A DNA stretch of 52,439 nt. Source: Syntrophaceae bacterium (GTDB lineage Bacteria; Desulfobacterota; Syntrophia; Syntrophales; Smithellaceae). Shown piece by piece: positions 34,310-42,971 of this stretch. Numbering within the stretch: position 1 is the first letter of the stretch; every line of letters starts with the position of its first letter. Where the stretch lies: assembly GCA_025355345.1 (NCBI GenBank), contig JANXZU010000104.1:1-52439 (forward strand), written 5' to 3'. Made by a program: the position numbers and the translations under genes. The notes beneath the pieces were generated by a model. That model had not been told where the DNA came from, did no database searches, and saw only the letters and a list, made by a program, of their open reading frames with translations.

Positions 34310-34664
34310 AACAGCCAATTGGATTGTTCTGGCTGTTATTTTCATTATTTCATGGATTTTCACTCCTTTTGATTTTTATTTAGGTGTCCTTTTGGGCGGC
34401 TTTATCAGTATCCTCAACTTTCACTGGATGGAACGAGGCTTGCGTGGTATTTTTACCAATACAACGCGTAATGTTAAAGTTGGTGTAATGATCAAATATT
34501 ACATTCGTCTGATTTTGACAGCTATTGTTTTATATTTCCTTATCGCCAATGCCACTGTAAATGTCATTGGATTACTTATCGGACTCTCCGTGGTTGTAAT
34601 CAACATCAGCGTCACGGTAATCGCCACTTTGGCTAAAAAAAACTTCATTGAGGAGGTTAGATAG
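34269..34664 (+). CDS. atpI: ATP synthase subunit I family protein
   Basis: A 131-residue membrane protein with four predicted helices in [49 protein letters not shown] and [15 protein letters not shown]. It matches the ATP-synthase I protein family, a chaperone for c-ring assembly. GTG start at 34269 lies within the end of atpZ. It directly precedes atpB (2-bp gap with AGGAGG). Two consecutive AtpI-like genes is a common arrangement in Deltaproteobacteria. Confidence 0.82.
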   Translation: MNLIDKDPLQKKIETANWIVLAVIFIISWIFTPFDFYLGVLLGGFISILNFHWMERGLRGIFTNTTRNVKVGVMIKYYIRLILTAIVLYFLIANATVNVIGLLIGLSVVVINISVTVIATLAKKNFIEEVR

Positions 34665-34666
34665 AA

Positions 34667-35338
34667 ATGGAACCCCTAATATTCTTCCACACGACTTGGC
34701 TGAAAGATGTGGGCATTAACATGACTATTGTTTTCAACACTTTGTTTGTCATGCTTCTGCTGTCCATATTTTCATTTCTGGCCACGCGACGACTGCAAGT
34801 TTATCCCGGCCGTATGCAAAATATCATGGAAGTAATCATCGGTGGATTTGATGCGTTACTTATTGACACTATGGGCGATAAAGGCAAGAAATTTTTCCCG
34901 CTCATAGCGACTCTTGGTCTTTTCATTTTAACTTCAAACCTTATTGGAATCATTCCAGGTTTTGAATCACCTACAGCTAATATCAATACTACCGCATCCA
35001 TGGCAATTGTCGTGTTTCTATCCACACATATAGTGGGAGTGAGTATGCATGGTTTCAAATATTTTAAGCAATTTTTGGGGCCAGTTTGGTGGTTGACACC
35101 TTTAATGCTGCCCATCGAAATTATCAGTCATCTGTCTCGCCCTCTTTCCCTGACTTTTCGTTTGTTCGGCAATATCGCCGGTGAAGATATAGTGCTGGCA
35201 GTTGTACTTCTTCTGGTACCGTTGCTTGTACCACTACCAGTTTTTATCCTGATGGTTTTTACTTCCATTGTCCAGACTCTAGTTTTCATGTTGCTGGCGA
35301 TGATGTACATAGCTGGTGCCTTGGAAGCAGAACATTAA
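34667..35338 (+). CDS. atpB: F0F1 ATP synthase subunit a
   Basis: Stator subunit forming the ion half-channels. The 223-residue protein shows the [24 protein letters not shown] region and the essential-Arg helix [20 protein letters not shown], followed by hydrophobic helices to the C-terminus. AGGAGG lies 10 nt before the ATG. In most genomes subunit c follows directly; here there is only a noncoding structured stretch and a terminator, while atpE lies 5 kb away on the other strand. F1 genes are not in the window. Confidence 0.94.
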   Translation: MEPLIFFHTTWLKDVGINMTIVFNTLFVMLLLSIFSFLATRRLQVYPGRMQNIMEVIIGGFDALLIDTMGDKGKKFFPLIATLGLFILTSNLIGIIPGFESPTANINTTASMAIVVFLSTHIVGVSMHGFKYFKQFLGPVWWLTPLMLPIEIISHLSRPLSLTFRLFGNIAGEDIVLAVVLLLVPLLVPLPVFILMVFTSIVQTLVFMLLAMMYIAGALEAEH

Positions 35339-35349
35339 TACCAATGCGC

Positions 35350-35490
35350 TTTCTTCGGCTAACTTTGTTGGCAGAACCTGCCCGGCGAATGCCTGGGCCG
35401 GCGGCTTCTTCAGCGTATGTATAGTACGCATCCGGTGCCTCCTGCTTGCCGACTTGTTATCCTTTGAAAGTGAATGGCATGATTCACGTT
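35350..35490. other. GC-rich intergenic segment with several hairpins
   Basis: This stretch after atpB is richer in G+C than its surroundings. It contains GGCAGAACCTGCC, CCGGC...CCGGC repeats, GCGTA/TACGC (35413-35429) and GTGAAT/ATTCAC (35470-35487). The open frames through it have no coding character. It could be a small RNA, an mRNA 3' structure or a dispersed repeat. Confidence 0.4.
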
Positions 35491-35517
35491 TAGCAATGTC
35501 TTATATCGTTTCTAAAT

Positions 35518-35549
35518 AAAAGCTGGAAGTATACACTTTCAGCTTTTTT
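35518..35549 (+). terminator. terminator of the atpZ-atpI-atpB operon
   Basis: AAAGCTGGAAGT pairs with ACTTTCAGCTTT (4-nt loop ATAC) and is followed by T residues. It closes the transcription unit 180 bp after atpB and 18 bp before the next ATG. Confidence 0.8.
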
Positions 35550-35566
35550 ATCATTCTGGAGTTATT

Positions 35567-38500
35567 ATGCATAGTATCGGAATCAATATTGGCGCCTCTA
35601 ATGTCAAGGTGACTATGCTACAGGGAAACAATATTTTATGGAGTGAAGTAGAGCCTCATGAAGGCAACTTTATTCAAACACTTCGAAAGATTTTATCATC
35701 CCACCAAATACCTTCGGACATAAAATCTCTTGTCACTGGCACCGAAGGCAGACATCTTCTAAATATCAACAGCGTGATTGAACCTCTCTGTATTGAAAAA
35801 GCGCTCCAGCATCTCCATCATGAAATTAATGCGATAGTATCATTGGGTGGTGAAGATCTGGTCGTTTATACAATAGATAAAGAAAACCGGATAATAACCA
35901 ATTTTTCCGGCAATAAATGTGCCTCCGGAACAGGTGAATTTTTCAAACAGCAACTGGGCCGGATGAATATGCATCTGACTGATATCAATACGATCCCGCA
36001 ACAAAGTTGCGTTTTCAAGCTTTCTTCACGCTGTTCCGTTTTTATGAAAAGCGATTGCACTCATCGCCTGAACAAAGGCGAGGCTAACAAAGGCGATGTT
36101 GTCCTGTCGCTTAGCGATGTGACGGCGACCAAGGTAATTGATTTTCTCAAAAGAGCAAAAATAGTCAAAGGTAAAGTTCTTCTCACTGGAGGTGTTACCC
36201 AAAATCAGTATATCACCAGCTATATTATGGAACGAATGCCGGAAATTAAATTTATAGTCCCTCCTCAGGCGCCGTATTTTGAGGCATATGGAGCAGCCCT
36301 TATGGCTAGAGATTCAGGCAGCATATTACCTCCGCTGAATAATCTTTTTAAGCATAGCCGGATTCAATTCAAGCGGTTTGCCAGCTTGAAAACTGCAGAA
36401 GGTAGAGTCACCTATCTGCCCTCCAAAAAATCCAAAGTAGTCGCTGGAAAGGAGTATATCCTCGGTGTTGACGGCGGTTCCACTACTACTAAAGCCTGTT
36501 TAATTGACATGGAAACAGATGAAATCACCGCATCTTATTATGGTCGCACTCATGGCGATCCTGTCGCCGCTCTCAAAAATTGCCTTATCGAAATGAAAAA
36601 ACAAATCCGTGCAGATATAGGAGATGGCAAAATCAACATAACACTTGCCTCTACAACTGGATCATCTAGAGAAATTCTCGGTGTATTTCTAGAAACTCCG
36701 GCAGTCTATAATGAAATCATCGCCCACGCTGTCGGCACCACTTTTTATCAGGCTGATATTGACACAATTTTCGAAATCGGCGGGCAGGATGCCAAATATG
36801 TTCTCCTGAAGAATAAGGTTCCGATAGACTATGCCATGAATGAGGCATGTTCCGCCGGTACCGGATCTTTTTTGGAAGAATCAGCGCAGAGTGATTTGAA
36901 CATCGCCAATGCCTGGGAAATAGGCGATATAGCCATTAGAGCGAAAGAGCCACTAAAGTTTGGCGAACATTGTTCCGCGTTTATCAACTCGGACATCCGT
37001 AATGCCATTCAGCAGGGGGCATCTGTTGAAGACATAACGGCAGGAATCATTACCTCTATTGTCTCCAATTATTTAAACAGAGTTGTCGGTAACAGAACCA
37101 TCGGCAAAAATATTGTTTTGCAGGGGGGAGTAGCTAAAAACAAGGCCGTGCCTCTTGCTTTTGCCATGTTGCTAGGTAAAAACATCCTCGTCCCGCCTGA
37201 CCCCGAACTAATGGGTTGCTTCGGTGTCGGCATCCTGGCCAAGCAAAAGCTAAAAGAAGGTTTTTTGACCAAAACCACCTACGACGTTGATAACATTCTA
37301 TCTACTGAAATCATCCACGAAAAAGAATTTCAATGCAAGGCCTGTGATAATTTCTGCCCCATCCGCATCCTCAACGTCAATAACAGCAAGTATATGTTTG
37401 GCGGCAGGTGTAATAAATATGCCAACATAAGAAAGAAAAAGGCATTTGACGAAACGGAAGTGTTTGATTATATCGAACAGCGCAACGACCTCCTGTTTAA
37501 GGAATGCGCACCTAATCCCGCCACCATGAACAAGAAAAAAGATTTTATTGTCGGCATCCCCCGCTGTTTTTCCATTTATACCCTTTGGCCTCTTTATTCC
37601 TGGTTTTTTCACGAACTAGGTATAGAGACTGTTATTTCGAAAAATATATCAACCGAAGGAACAGCACGTGTGGAAAGCAGCTATTGTTTCCCGGCGGAAA
37701 TCGCCCATGGAGCTGTACAGGATATATTTGACCGCAATCTTGATTACATCTTTCTGCCGCACTTTAAAGACATGGAAAGTTATGAAAAAGACACTCCGGC
37801 AAACTTTTGCCCCATAACACAAGCTCTGCCCTACTATATCAAGAAAGCTTTCCCGGAAATTCCTGATGACAAATATTTATCACCTGTAGTCAGTTTTATG
37901 TATGGTTTGGAAAAGGCATCTGAATCATTTGTCGAAGTGGCCTTAAAGCTCGGAGTTCCTGAAAGCGAATCTAAAAAAGCTTTCACGATTGCCTACAATA
38001 AACAAATTGAATATTTTGTCAAGGCAGGCTCACTCGGCAAAACCGCTCTGGCCGAAGCACGAAAAGCAAAAAGACCGGTCATTGCTCTTTTAGGCAGGCC
38101 TTATAACGCTTTCACGGCTGATGCCAATATGGGTATTCCGCGAAAATATACAACTCGCGGCTACTCTATCATTCCCTATGATATTCTTCCTTTTGCTGAT
38201 GAATCTATTTATCCAAATATGTACTGGTATTATGGCCAGCAAGACATGAAAACCGGCGCGCTATTAAAAAATGAAGATAATATTTACGTAACTTATATTT
38301 CCAATTTTTCCTGCGCGCCTGATTCTTTTCTGCTGCACTATATAAAATGGATAATGGGTACCAAACCATTTTTAATTCTGGAGTTGGATTCCCATACAGC
38401 CGATGCCGGAATAGATACGCGCATTGAAGCATTCCTGGATATTATCGAAGGATACAGATCAAAATTCACCAATATTCAAGAATCAAGATACGACAATGGT

Positions 38501-39877
38501 TTGAGATTTGTTAATAATCCCGACGAAGATATTTATATTCGCAATGACCTGACCGGCGAAAAAATTCCCATCAAGAATAATCAGCGTGTAAAGCTTCTGT
38601 TGTCCAGTATGGGCAGACTCTCTGCAGAGCTTCTTTCCGCTACAATCCGGGGAATGGGGATCAATGCGCAGGCTTTGCCTGTACCCGATATTCACACACT
38701 ACAACTGGCCCGCAATCACGCATCCGGCAAGGAATGTCTTCCTTCGCACCTTGTTTTAGGCAGCGTGCTTAAATATCTCTCCTCGGGAAAATACCGTAAA
38801 GACGAAACGTATATCATATTTATTCCCACCACAACCGGACCATGCCGCACCGGCCAATACTTTGTTTTTTATGAAAATCTATTCAAAGATCTGCGTCTGG
38901 AAAATGTCGTTGTCTTTACTTTAGATTCGGACAATTCTTATAACGAACTGGGCACTGAATTTTATAAACACGCGTGGTGGGCAGTTACCATCAGCGATTA
39001 TATGAAAGACATAGAAACCTCATTAAGAACATGCGCAACCGAACCTGTGCAGGCAATGGCTACATATGATGCGCTCTGGCATAAAATGATCAGTGTTGCC
39101 GAACGTGATATTACAAAAATCCTTCCTGTACTGAAAGATATTTCCAAAGATATTTCCAGGATCCCTCTGAAGAAGAATATGGGGGAATGCCCGAAGGTGC
39201 TTATTGTCGGAGAAATATATGTGCGCCGTGATGATTTTGCCATTGATGAATTGATTCAACACTTCAGTAAACGAGGGATTATCGCCAAGGTATCGAGTAT
39301 TGCTGAATGGGTTTACTATTGCGATTTTGTCCGGCATTATGAACTCAAAAAAAAGCTAAGCTTGCTTCCCTGGTATCGCCGCCTTTTCACCAAAGAGTTT
39401 ATGGATTTGATCAACTGCAACATTGAACATTATTATAAGCAGAATGTGGGGAAGAATATCCGCAAGATACTGTCTTCAACCGGTTTAATTCCTGATTCGC
39501 CGCATGACATGCAGGAAATTATGAAAAACACCGAAAAACATTTTGTAAGCAACGAACTATATTCCGAAATAAGCATATCCAGTGGTGTAGCCGCCACAGC
39601 AATGATGGACGGTTATTCGGGCATAGTTAACATTTCACCTTTTGCCTGCCTTATCGGAAGAGTAATTGAGGGATTAATTACTCCATGGGCCAGAGAAAGA
39701 AAGTATCCGGCCATATCGATTGAAATCGACGGCAACATTTTGCCGCCAAATGTTTTGAGCAAACTGGAAATATTCATGCTCAACGTAATGAGATTTAAGG
39801 GTCATGCTGATGTCAATTCCATGGTAGATAAGGACGGCCGCCAATCTGTAGCCATTGATAGAAAAATAATCAGATAA
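35567..39877 (+). CDS. giant fused acyl-CoA dehydratase activase (BcrAD/BadFG family, DUF2229)
   Basis: A 1436-residue protein with two ASKHA ATPase units. Unit 1 is about residues 1-255 (INIGASNVKVTML; Cys118 in NKCASGTGEF, Cys156 in RCSVF). Unit 2 is about 295-565 (LGVDGGSTTTKACL; Cys428 in ACSAGTGSF, Cys469 in HCSAF). In HgdC-type activases one [4Fe-4S] cluster bridges two monomers through two Cys each; here both halves are in one chain. A four-Cys cluster (C590, C593, C597, C615) leads into a C-terminal region resembling DUF2229/dehydratase-subunit domains. Activases use ATP to deliver low-potential electrons to CoA-thioester dehydratases or reductases. The partner is not in the window, so the substrate is unknown. 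Confidence 0.85.
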   Translation: MHSIGINIGASNVKVTMLQGNNILWSEVEPHEGNFIQTLRKILSSHQIPSDIKSLVTGTEGRHLLNINSVIEPLCIEKALQHLHHEINAIVSLGGEDLVVYTIDKENRIITNFSGNKCASGTGEFFKQQLGRMNMHLTDINTIPQQSCVFKLSSRCSVFMKSDCTHRLNKGEANKGDVVLSLSDVTATKVIDFLKRAKIVKGKVLLTGGVTQNQYITSYIMERMPEIKFIVPPQAPYFEAYGAALMARDSGSILPPLNNLFKHSRIQFKRFASLKTAEGRVTYLPSKKSKVVAGKEYILGVDGGSTTTKACLIDMETDEITASYYGRTHGDPVAALKNCLIEMKKQIRADIGDGKINITLASTTGSSREILGVFLETPAVYNEIIAHAVGTTFYQADIDTIFEIGGQDAKYVLLKNKVPIDYAMNEACSAGTGSFLEESAQSDLNIANAWEIGDIAIRAKEPLKFGEHCSAFINSDIRNAIQQGASVEDITAGIITSIVSNYLNRVVGNRTIGKNIVLQGGVAKNKAVPLAFAMLLGKNILVPPDPELMGCFGVGILAKQKLKEGFLTKTTYDVDNILSTEIIHEKEFQCKACDNFCPIRILNVNNSKYMFGGRCNKYANIRKKKAFDETEVFDYIEQRNDLLFKECAPNPATMNKKKDFIVGIPRCFSIYTLWPLYSWFFHELGIETVISKNISTEGTARVESSYCFPAEIAHGAVQDIFDRNLDYIFLPHFKDMESYEKDTPANFCPITQALPYYIKKAFPEIPDDKYLSPVVSFMYGLEKASESFVEVALKLGVPESESKKAFTIAYNKQIEYFVKAGSLGKTALAEARKAKRPVIALLGRPYNAFTADANMGIPRKYTTRGYSIIPYDILPFADESIYPNMYWYYGQQDMKTGALLKNEDNIYVTYISNFSCAPDSFLLHYIKWIMGTKPFLILELDSHTADAGIDTRIEAFLDIIEGYRSKFTNIQESRYDNGLRFVNNPDEDIYIRNDLTGEKIPIKNNQRVKLLLSSMGRLSAELLSATIRGMGINAQALPVPDIHTLQLARNHASGKECLPSHLVLGSVLKYLSSGKYRKDETYIIFIPTTTGPCRTGQYFVFYENLFKDLRLENVVVFTLDSDNSYNELGTEFYKHAWWAVTISDYMKDIETSLRTCATEPVQAMATYDALWHKMISVAERDITKILPVLKDISKDISRIPLKKNMGECPKVLIVGEIYVRRDDFAIDELIQHFSKRGIIAKVSSIAEWVYYCDFVRHYELKKKLSLLPWYRRLFTKEFMDLINCNIEHYYKQNVGKNIRKILSSTGLIPDSPHDMQEIMKNTEKHFVSNELYSEISISSGVAATAMMDGYSGIVNISPFACLIGRVIEGLITPWARERKYPAISIEIDGNILPPNVLSKLEIFMLNVMRFKGHADVNSMVDKDGRQSVAIDRKIIR

Positions 39878-39892
39878 TATTTTATAAAAGCA

Positions 39893-39925
39893 AATAGAGC
39901 GGGCATCAAGCCCGCTCTATTTTTA
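39893..39925 (+). terminator. terminator of the activase gene
   Basis: AATAGAGCGGGC and GCCCGCTCTATT form a 12-bp stem with a 5-nt loop ATCAA, followed by TTTT. It lies 15 bp after the stop codon, an ideal position. Confidence 0.88.
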
Positions 39926-39988
39926 TCCAAAACCTATCTTTTATACCAATTTGCTACAAAACATCAAAAAGGACGATTTACCGGACAT

Positions 39989-40045
39989 AATACCAAGTAA
40001 GCTTTCAAACATTCATATTTTAATGTTTGAAAGCAACTTGGTATT
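39989..40045 (+). repeat. 57-bp palindromic repeat, cleanest copy
   Basis: AATACCAAGT-AA-GCTTTCAAACATT pairs with AATGTTTGAAAGC-A-ACTTGGTATT around the loop CATATTTT. Apart from a small internal loop both arms match perfectly. It ends 8 bp before the stop of the transporter gene on the minus strand. The left context AAAGGACGATTTACCGGACAT is a diverged form of the leader at 2476 and 33740. Confidence 0.88.
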
Positions 40046-40053
40046 ATCAACAA

Positions 40054-41286
40054 CTATGCTTTTGTAGGCGTTTTGAGTAAAATGAAAGCCAGCACCAGTC
40101 CCACAGCCGCCAATACTGCCGTGGGATAGAAGGCGAATGTATATGTTCCGAAAAGGTCTTTGGCCTGACCGGAAATAATTCCACCGATTATCGCGCCAAA
40201 ACCATAAGCGAAAAATACAACACCGTAATTGCGGGCATAATTTTTTATCCCGAAGAAAGTAGCAGTTGCCGCAGGGGCAATCGCCAGCCAACCGCCCAAA
40301 CACAACCAGAAACCGATAAAGCTTACTATATAAAGATTGGTATCTCCCTCGCCCGCCTTAATCATCAAAACGGATACCAGAAGGATTATTGCGAGATTTA
40401 TCATTGCTGCGTAGCGTGCTGTAAGCTTATCGGTGATGAATCCAAAAAGTGGACGTCCAAATGCGTTGAAGCATGCAAAAACGCCAACCAGAGTAGCCGC
40501 TGTATCACCGGTGATTTTAATAATCTCACTGCCCACCGGTTTAGAAATTCCAATTGCCATCAAACCGGCAATCGAACCAATCATGAAACAGAAAAGCAAT
40601 CCCCAGTATGCAGGCGTCTTTATCATTTCTGCAGGCATTAAGTCGGCCTCGGCCACAAAACCAGCAACGGGTTTCCAGCCGGCAGGTGTCCAACCGGCAA
40701 TCGGGAAGCGAAAAGGAAGACCCAATATGACCAATACGATGCCGAAGACAATTCCAAAATAAAGGAAAGTATTTGACAATCCGACGGCAGGAATCATTAG
40801 ACTGGCAAGTTTACCCGTAATCAGTGCGGAGCCGCCAAAACCAGCAAGCATCAAGCCGACAGCCAAACCCTTTTTATCCGGAAACCAGCGGGCTGCCGTG
40901 GCCACAGGGCATCCATAGACCAATCCTACTCCCGATCCGGCAATAACACCATAAGTCAACGTCAACACCCAGATATTGGGAGCAAAGCTCGAAAGCATCC
41001 AACCCAAGCTTACAGTGATACTGCCGATAATGATCAGCGTGCGCGGACCAAGTTTTTCCATAATGCGTCCGCCAAAAAACATGAGAATTGCGAAAAAGGA
41101 CAGAAACACCATAAACGGCAAGTTGGCCATTGAAGCTGAAACATCAAATGCCTTTTTTACCGGCCCCAGAAAAATGCTGTAGGCATACACAGCTCCCAGA
41201 CACACATTCATGATCAACCCAATAATTACAAACAACCATCTGCCACTTTCGGCAGGCATTCCAAACAATTTTGTATCTTCCCCCAT
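40054..41286 (-). CDS. MFS transporter, oxalate/formate antiporter (OFA) family
   Basis: A 410-residue inner-membrane transporter with 12 predicted helices. It opens RWLFVIIGLIMNVCLGAVYAYSIF in pieces, typical for the OFA family. The MFS loop motif GGRIMEKLGPR lies between helices 2 and 3, GVGLVYGCPVATAARWFPDKKG follows, and a second-half loop GFITDKLTAR is present. Substrates in the family are carboxylates such as oxalate, formate or lactate; the actual one is unknown. An AGGTG-like ribosome binding site precedes the ATG. It is divergent from the PagL-like gene. Confidence 0.88.
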   Translation of the reverse strand: MGEDTKLFGMPAESGRWLFVIIGLIMNVCLGAVYAYSIFLGPVKKAFDVSASMANLPFMVFLSFFAILMFFGGRIMEKLGPRTLIIIGSITVSLGWMLSSFAPNIWVLTLTYGVIAGSGVGLVYGCPVATAARWFPDKKGLAVGLMLAGFGGSALITGKLASLMIPAVGLSNTFLYFGIVFGIVLVILGLPFRFPIAGWTPAGWKPVAGFVAEADLMPAEMIKTPAYWGLLFCFMIGSIAGLMAIGISKPVGSEIIKITGDTAATLVGVFACFNAFGRPLFGFITDKLTARYAAMINLAIILLVSVLMIKAGEGDTNLYIVSFIGFWLCLGGWLAIAPAATATFFGIKNYARNYGVVFFAYGFGAIIGGIISGQAKDLFGTYTFAFYPTAVLAAVGLVLAFILLKTPTKA

Positions 41287-41493
41287 TTAACACCTCCATT
41301 TTTTATTGTAACACCTCATTATAATTCTTATAAGGTTGATTGCATTGTGTCAATAAGTAATATAAAAGATATTGACAATGCTTGAAGAGCAGTGCTAAAA
41401 AAATTTAAGTTAAGTATCCCTCTCGCAATCGCATGAAGAGTTGTGATGACTAATACGAATATATTCTATATTAAGACAACAGCAGAGGTATCA

Positions 41494-42183
41494 ATGTTTC
41501 ATCTACACCATCCTGAAAATTCTTTATACACTTTTCTTCTTTGCCTTTTATTATTCATACCTTTTCCCGTATTCGCGGCAGACACTGCTCCTTTTTCAGA
41601 CAACACTCCTATGAGTAACCAGCAAAATACCGTAATGCCACTAAAGCCTGATATCTGGTCTTCCGGCGTCGGTGAGGGATTTCGCAAGGGAACAGATGTT
41701 CTGGGCGTAAGCATAGGGGGCACTTATGACCTAAGATTGGGCAGTGAAGAACAACACAATTTTGCTCTGATCTCGGTCACTTATGGTCGAATGATCGGAA
41801 ACGTTAAAGGAGAGGGCAAATGGTATCGTGGCAACTGGGAGCACGTTATGGAATTATTCGGTGGAGCGGAGGTAAATGAGAAAAAACGCGCTATTGTCGG
41901 ATTGACGACTCACGTGCGATACAATTTTGCCACCGGCACGCGCTTCGTTCCTTATGCTGATATAGGCTTCGGCGTGTCACTCACAGAGATTCGAGAACCA
42001 GACCTGGGTGCCGCTTTTCAGTTTAATGAACAAGGAATCATCGGAGTAAATTATTTTGTAAAAGATAACATGAGTATTGATTTCGCCATCCGATGGATCC
42101 ACATCTCATCGGCCGGCCTTTCTAATCCCAATAAGAGCGTAAACCCTGTGGGCTGCTTTCTGGGCGTGAATTGGTTTTTCTAA
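41494..42183 (+). CDS. PagL-like outer-membrane lipid A deacylase/acyloxyacyl hydrolase family protein
   Basis: A 229-residue outer-membrane beta-barrel candidate. Signal peptide: LYTFLLCLLLFIPFPVFA ending at AADT. The C-terminal strand contains RWIHISSAGLSNPNKSVN, matching the PagL His-x-Ser motif, and ends in an aromatic GVNWFF. The Glu 14 residues after the His in Pseudomonas PagL is an Asn here, so catalytic activity is not assured. AGAGG lies 5 nt before the ATG at 41494; the longer frame from the GTG at 41443 has no ribosome binding site. TTGACA at 41372 with TAAAAA at 41396 may be its promoter. Confidence 0.75.
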   Translation: MFHLHHPENSLYTFLLCLLLFIPFPVFAADTAPFSDNTPMSNQQNTVMPLKPDIWSSGVGEGFRKGTDVLGVSIGGTYDLRLGSEEQHNFALISVTYGRMIGNVKGEGKWYRGNWEHVMELFGGAEVNEKKRAIVGLTTHVRYNFATGTRFVPYADIGFGVSLTEIREPDLGAAFQFNEQGIIGVNYFVKDNMSIDFAIRWIHISSAGLSNPNKSVNPVGCFLGVNWFF

Positions 42184-42213
42184 TTTTGAGACCACTTCAT
42201 CACGCATCGGGTG

Positions 42214-42939
42214 CTATTTTCCTGCCGGTATAGGCTGTACCCATTTTTGATTATCTGAGTCATAATACCATTTATCGGGAAAACCGCGGCGGCGAATGAA
42301 AGTGGGATTATCAGCCCATCGCAGTAGTTCCATATAGGCAGCATGAAGCTTTCTGAAGGTTTGTGCATGGCCACCGACATCTGGATGATGAATTTTCGCC
42401 TGACGGCGGTAAGCAATTTTGATGATTTTAGATAACTCATCGGAGTCAATATCAGCCTTATCAATTTTCAGGTAATTCATGGCTACTGTCTTAATAGTTG
42501 GAACTTTGATTAACTTGGGACGTATCAGCGCAGGAGTTATTACACATCTTTGAGCCAGTGCCAGAACATGACGCGAAGCCAGATATTTCTTGGCTGTCCG
42601 TTGTTCCTCTTCCCACCAGGCATTACCCATTATATTCGTCATCTGGCTGAAATCCTCGGCAGGTGCGTTACCCGCTGATCGCGGTAATGTATATCGGAAT
42701 ATTTCTTTAATCCCGTGCGGAACAACATCCATAATAATCATCTTAGCGGAAAAATAGAAAGTGGCATAACGCGTATTTAAGGCCTGCAGCAGGCCGCTCC
42801 GTGTATTGAGCTTCTGTCGCAATGTCTGCCGGCACTTCAGAGAACAGTACCGGCGATTATTCATATCTTCTTTTGTGCCGCAGGAAAGACAGCGATTCTG
42901 ACTCTGATCACACTTATTAGACTTACTATTTTTCAACAT
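42214..42939 (-). CDS. J-domain protein with N-terminal zinc-ribbon-like cysteines
   Basis: A 241-residue protein. CLSC...CSLKC (about residues 17-37) could hold zinc. A middle region of unknown type follows. The C-terminal J domain (about 160-220) contains SKIIKIAYRRQAKIHHPDVGG with the HPD motif, so it can stimulate a DnaK-type chaperone. A client is not known. It ends 31 bp from the stop of the PagL-like gene and starts 32 bp after the carbonic anhydrase gene, so it could be co-transcribed with the latter. Confidence 0.8.
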   Translation of the reverse strand: MLKNSKSNKCDQSQNRCLSCGTKEDMNNRRYCSLKCRQTLRQKLNTRSGLLQALNTRYATFYFSAKMIIMDVVPHGIKEIFRYTLPRSAGNAPAEDFSQMTNIMGNAWWEEEQRTAKKYLASRHVLALAQRCVITPALIRPKLIKVPTIKTVAMNYLKIDKADIDSDELSKIIKIAYRRQAKIHHPDVGGHAQTFRKLHAAYMELLRWADNPTFIRRRGFPDKWYYDSDNQKWVQPIPAGK

Positions 42940-42971
42940 CGCCTATTCAATATACACAACTGATTAAAATA

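Noticed and set aside
35316..35519. 67-residue open frame overlapping the atpB end
   Set aside because: No ribosome binding site, overlaps atpB, and covers the GC-rich hairpin segment; treated as noncoding.
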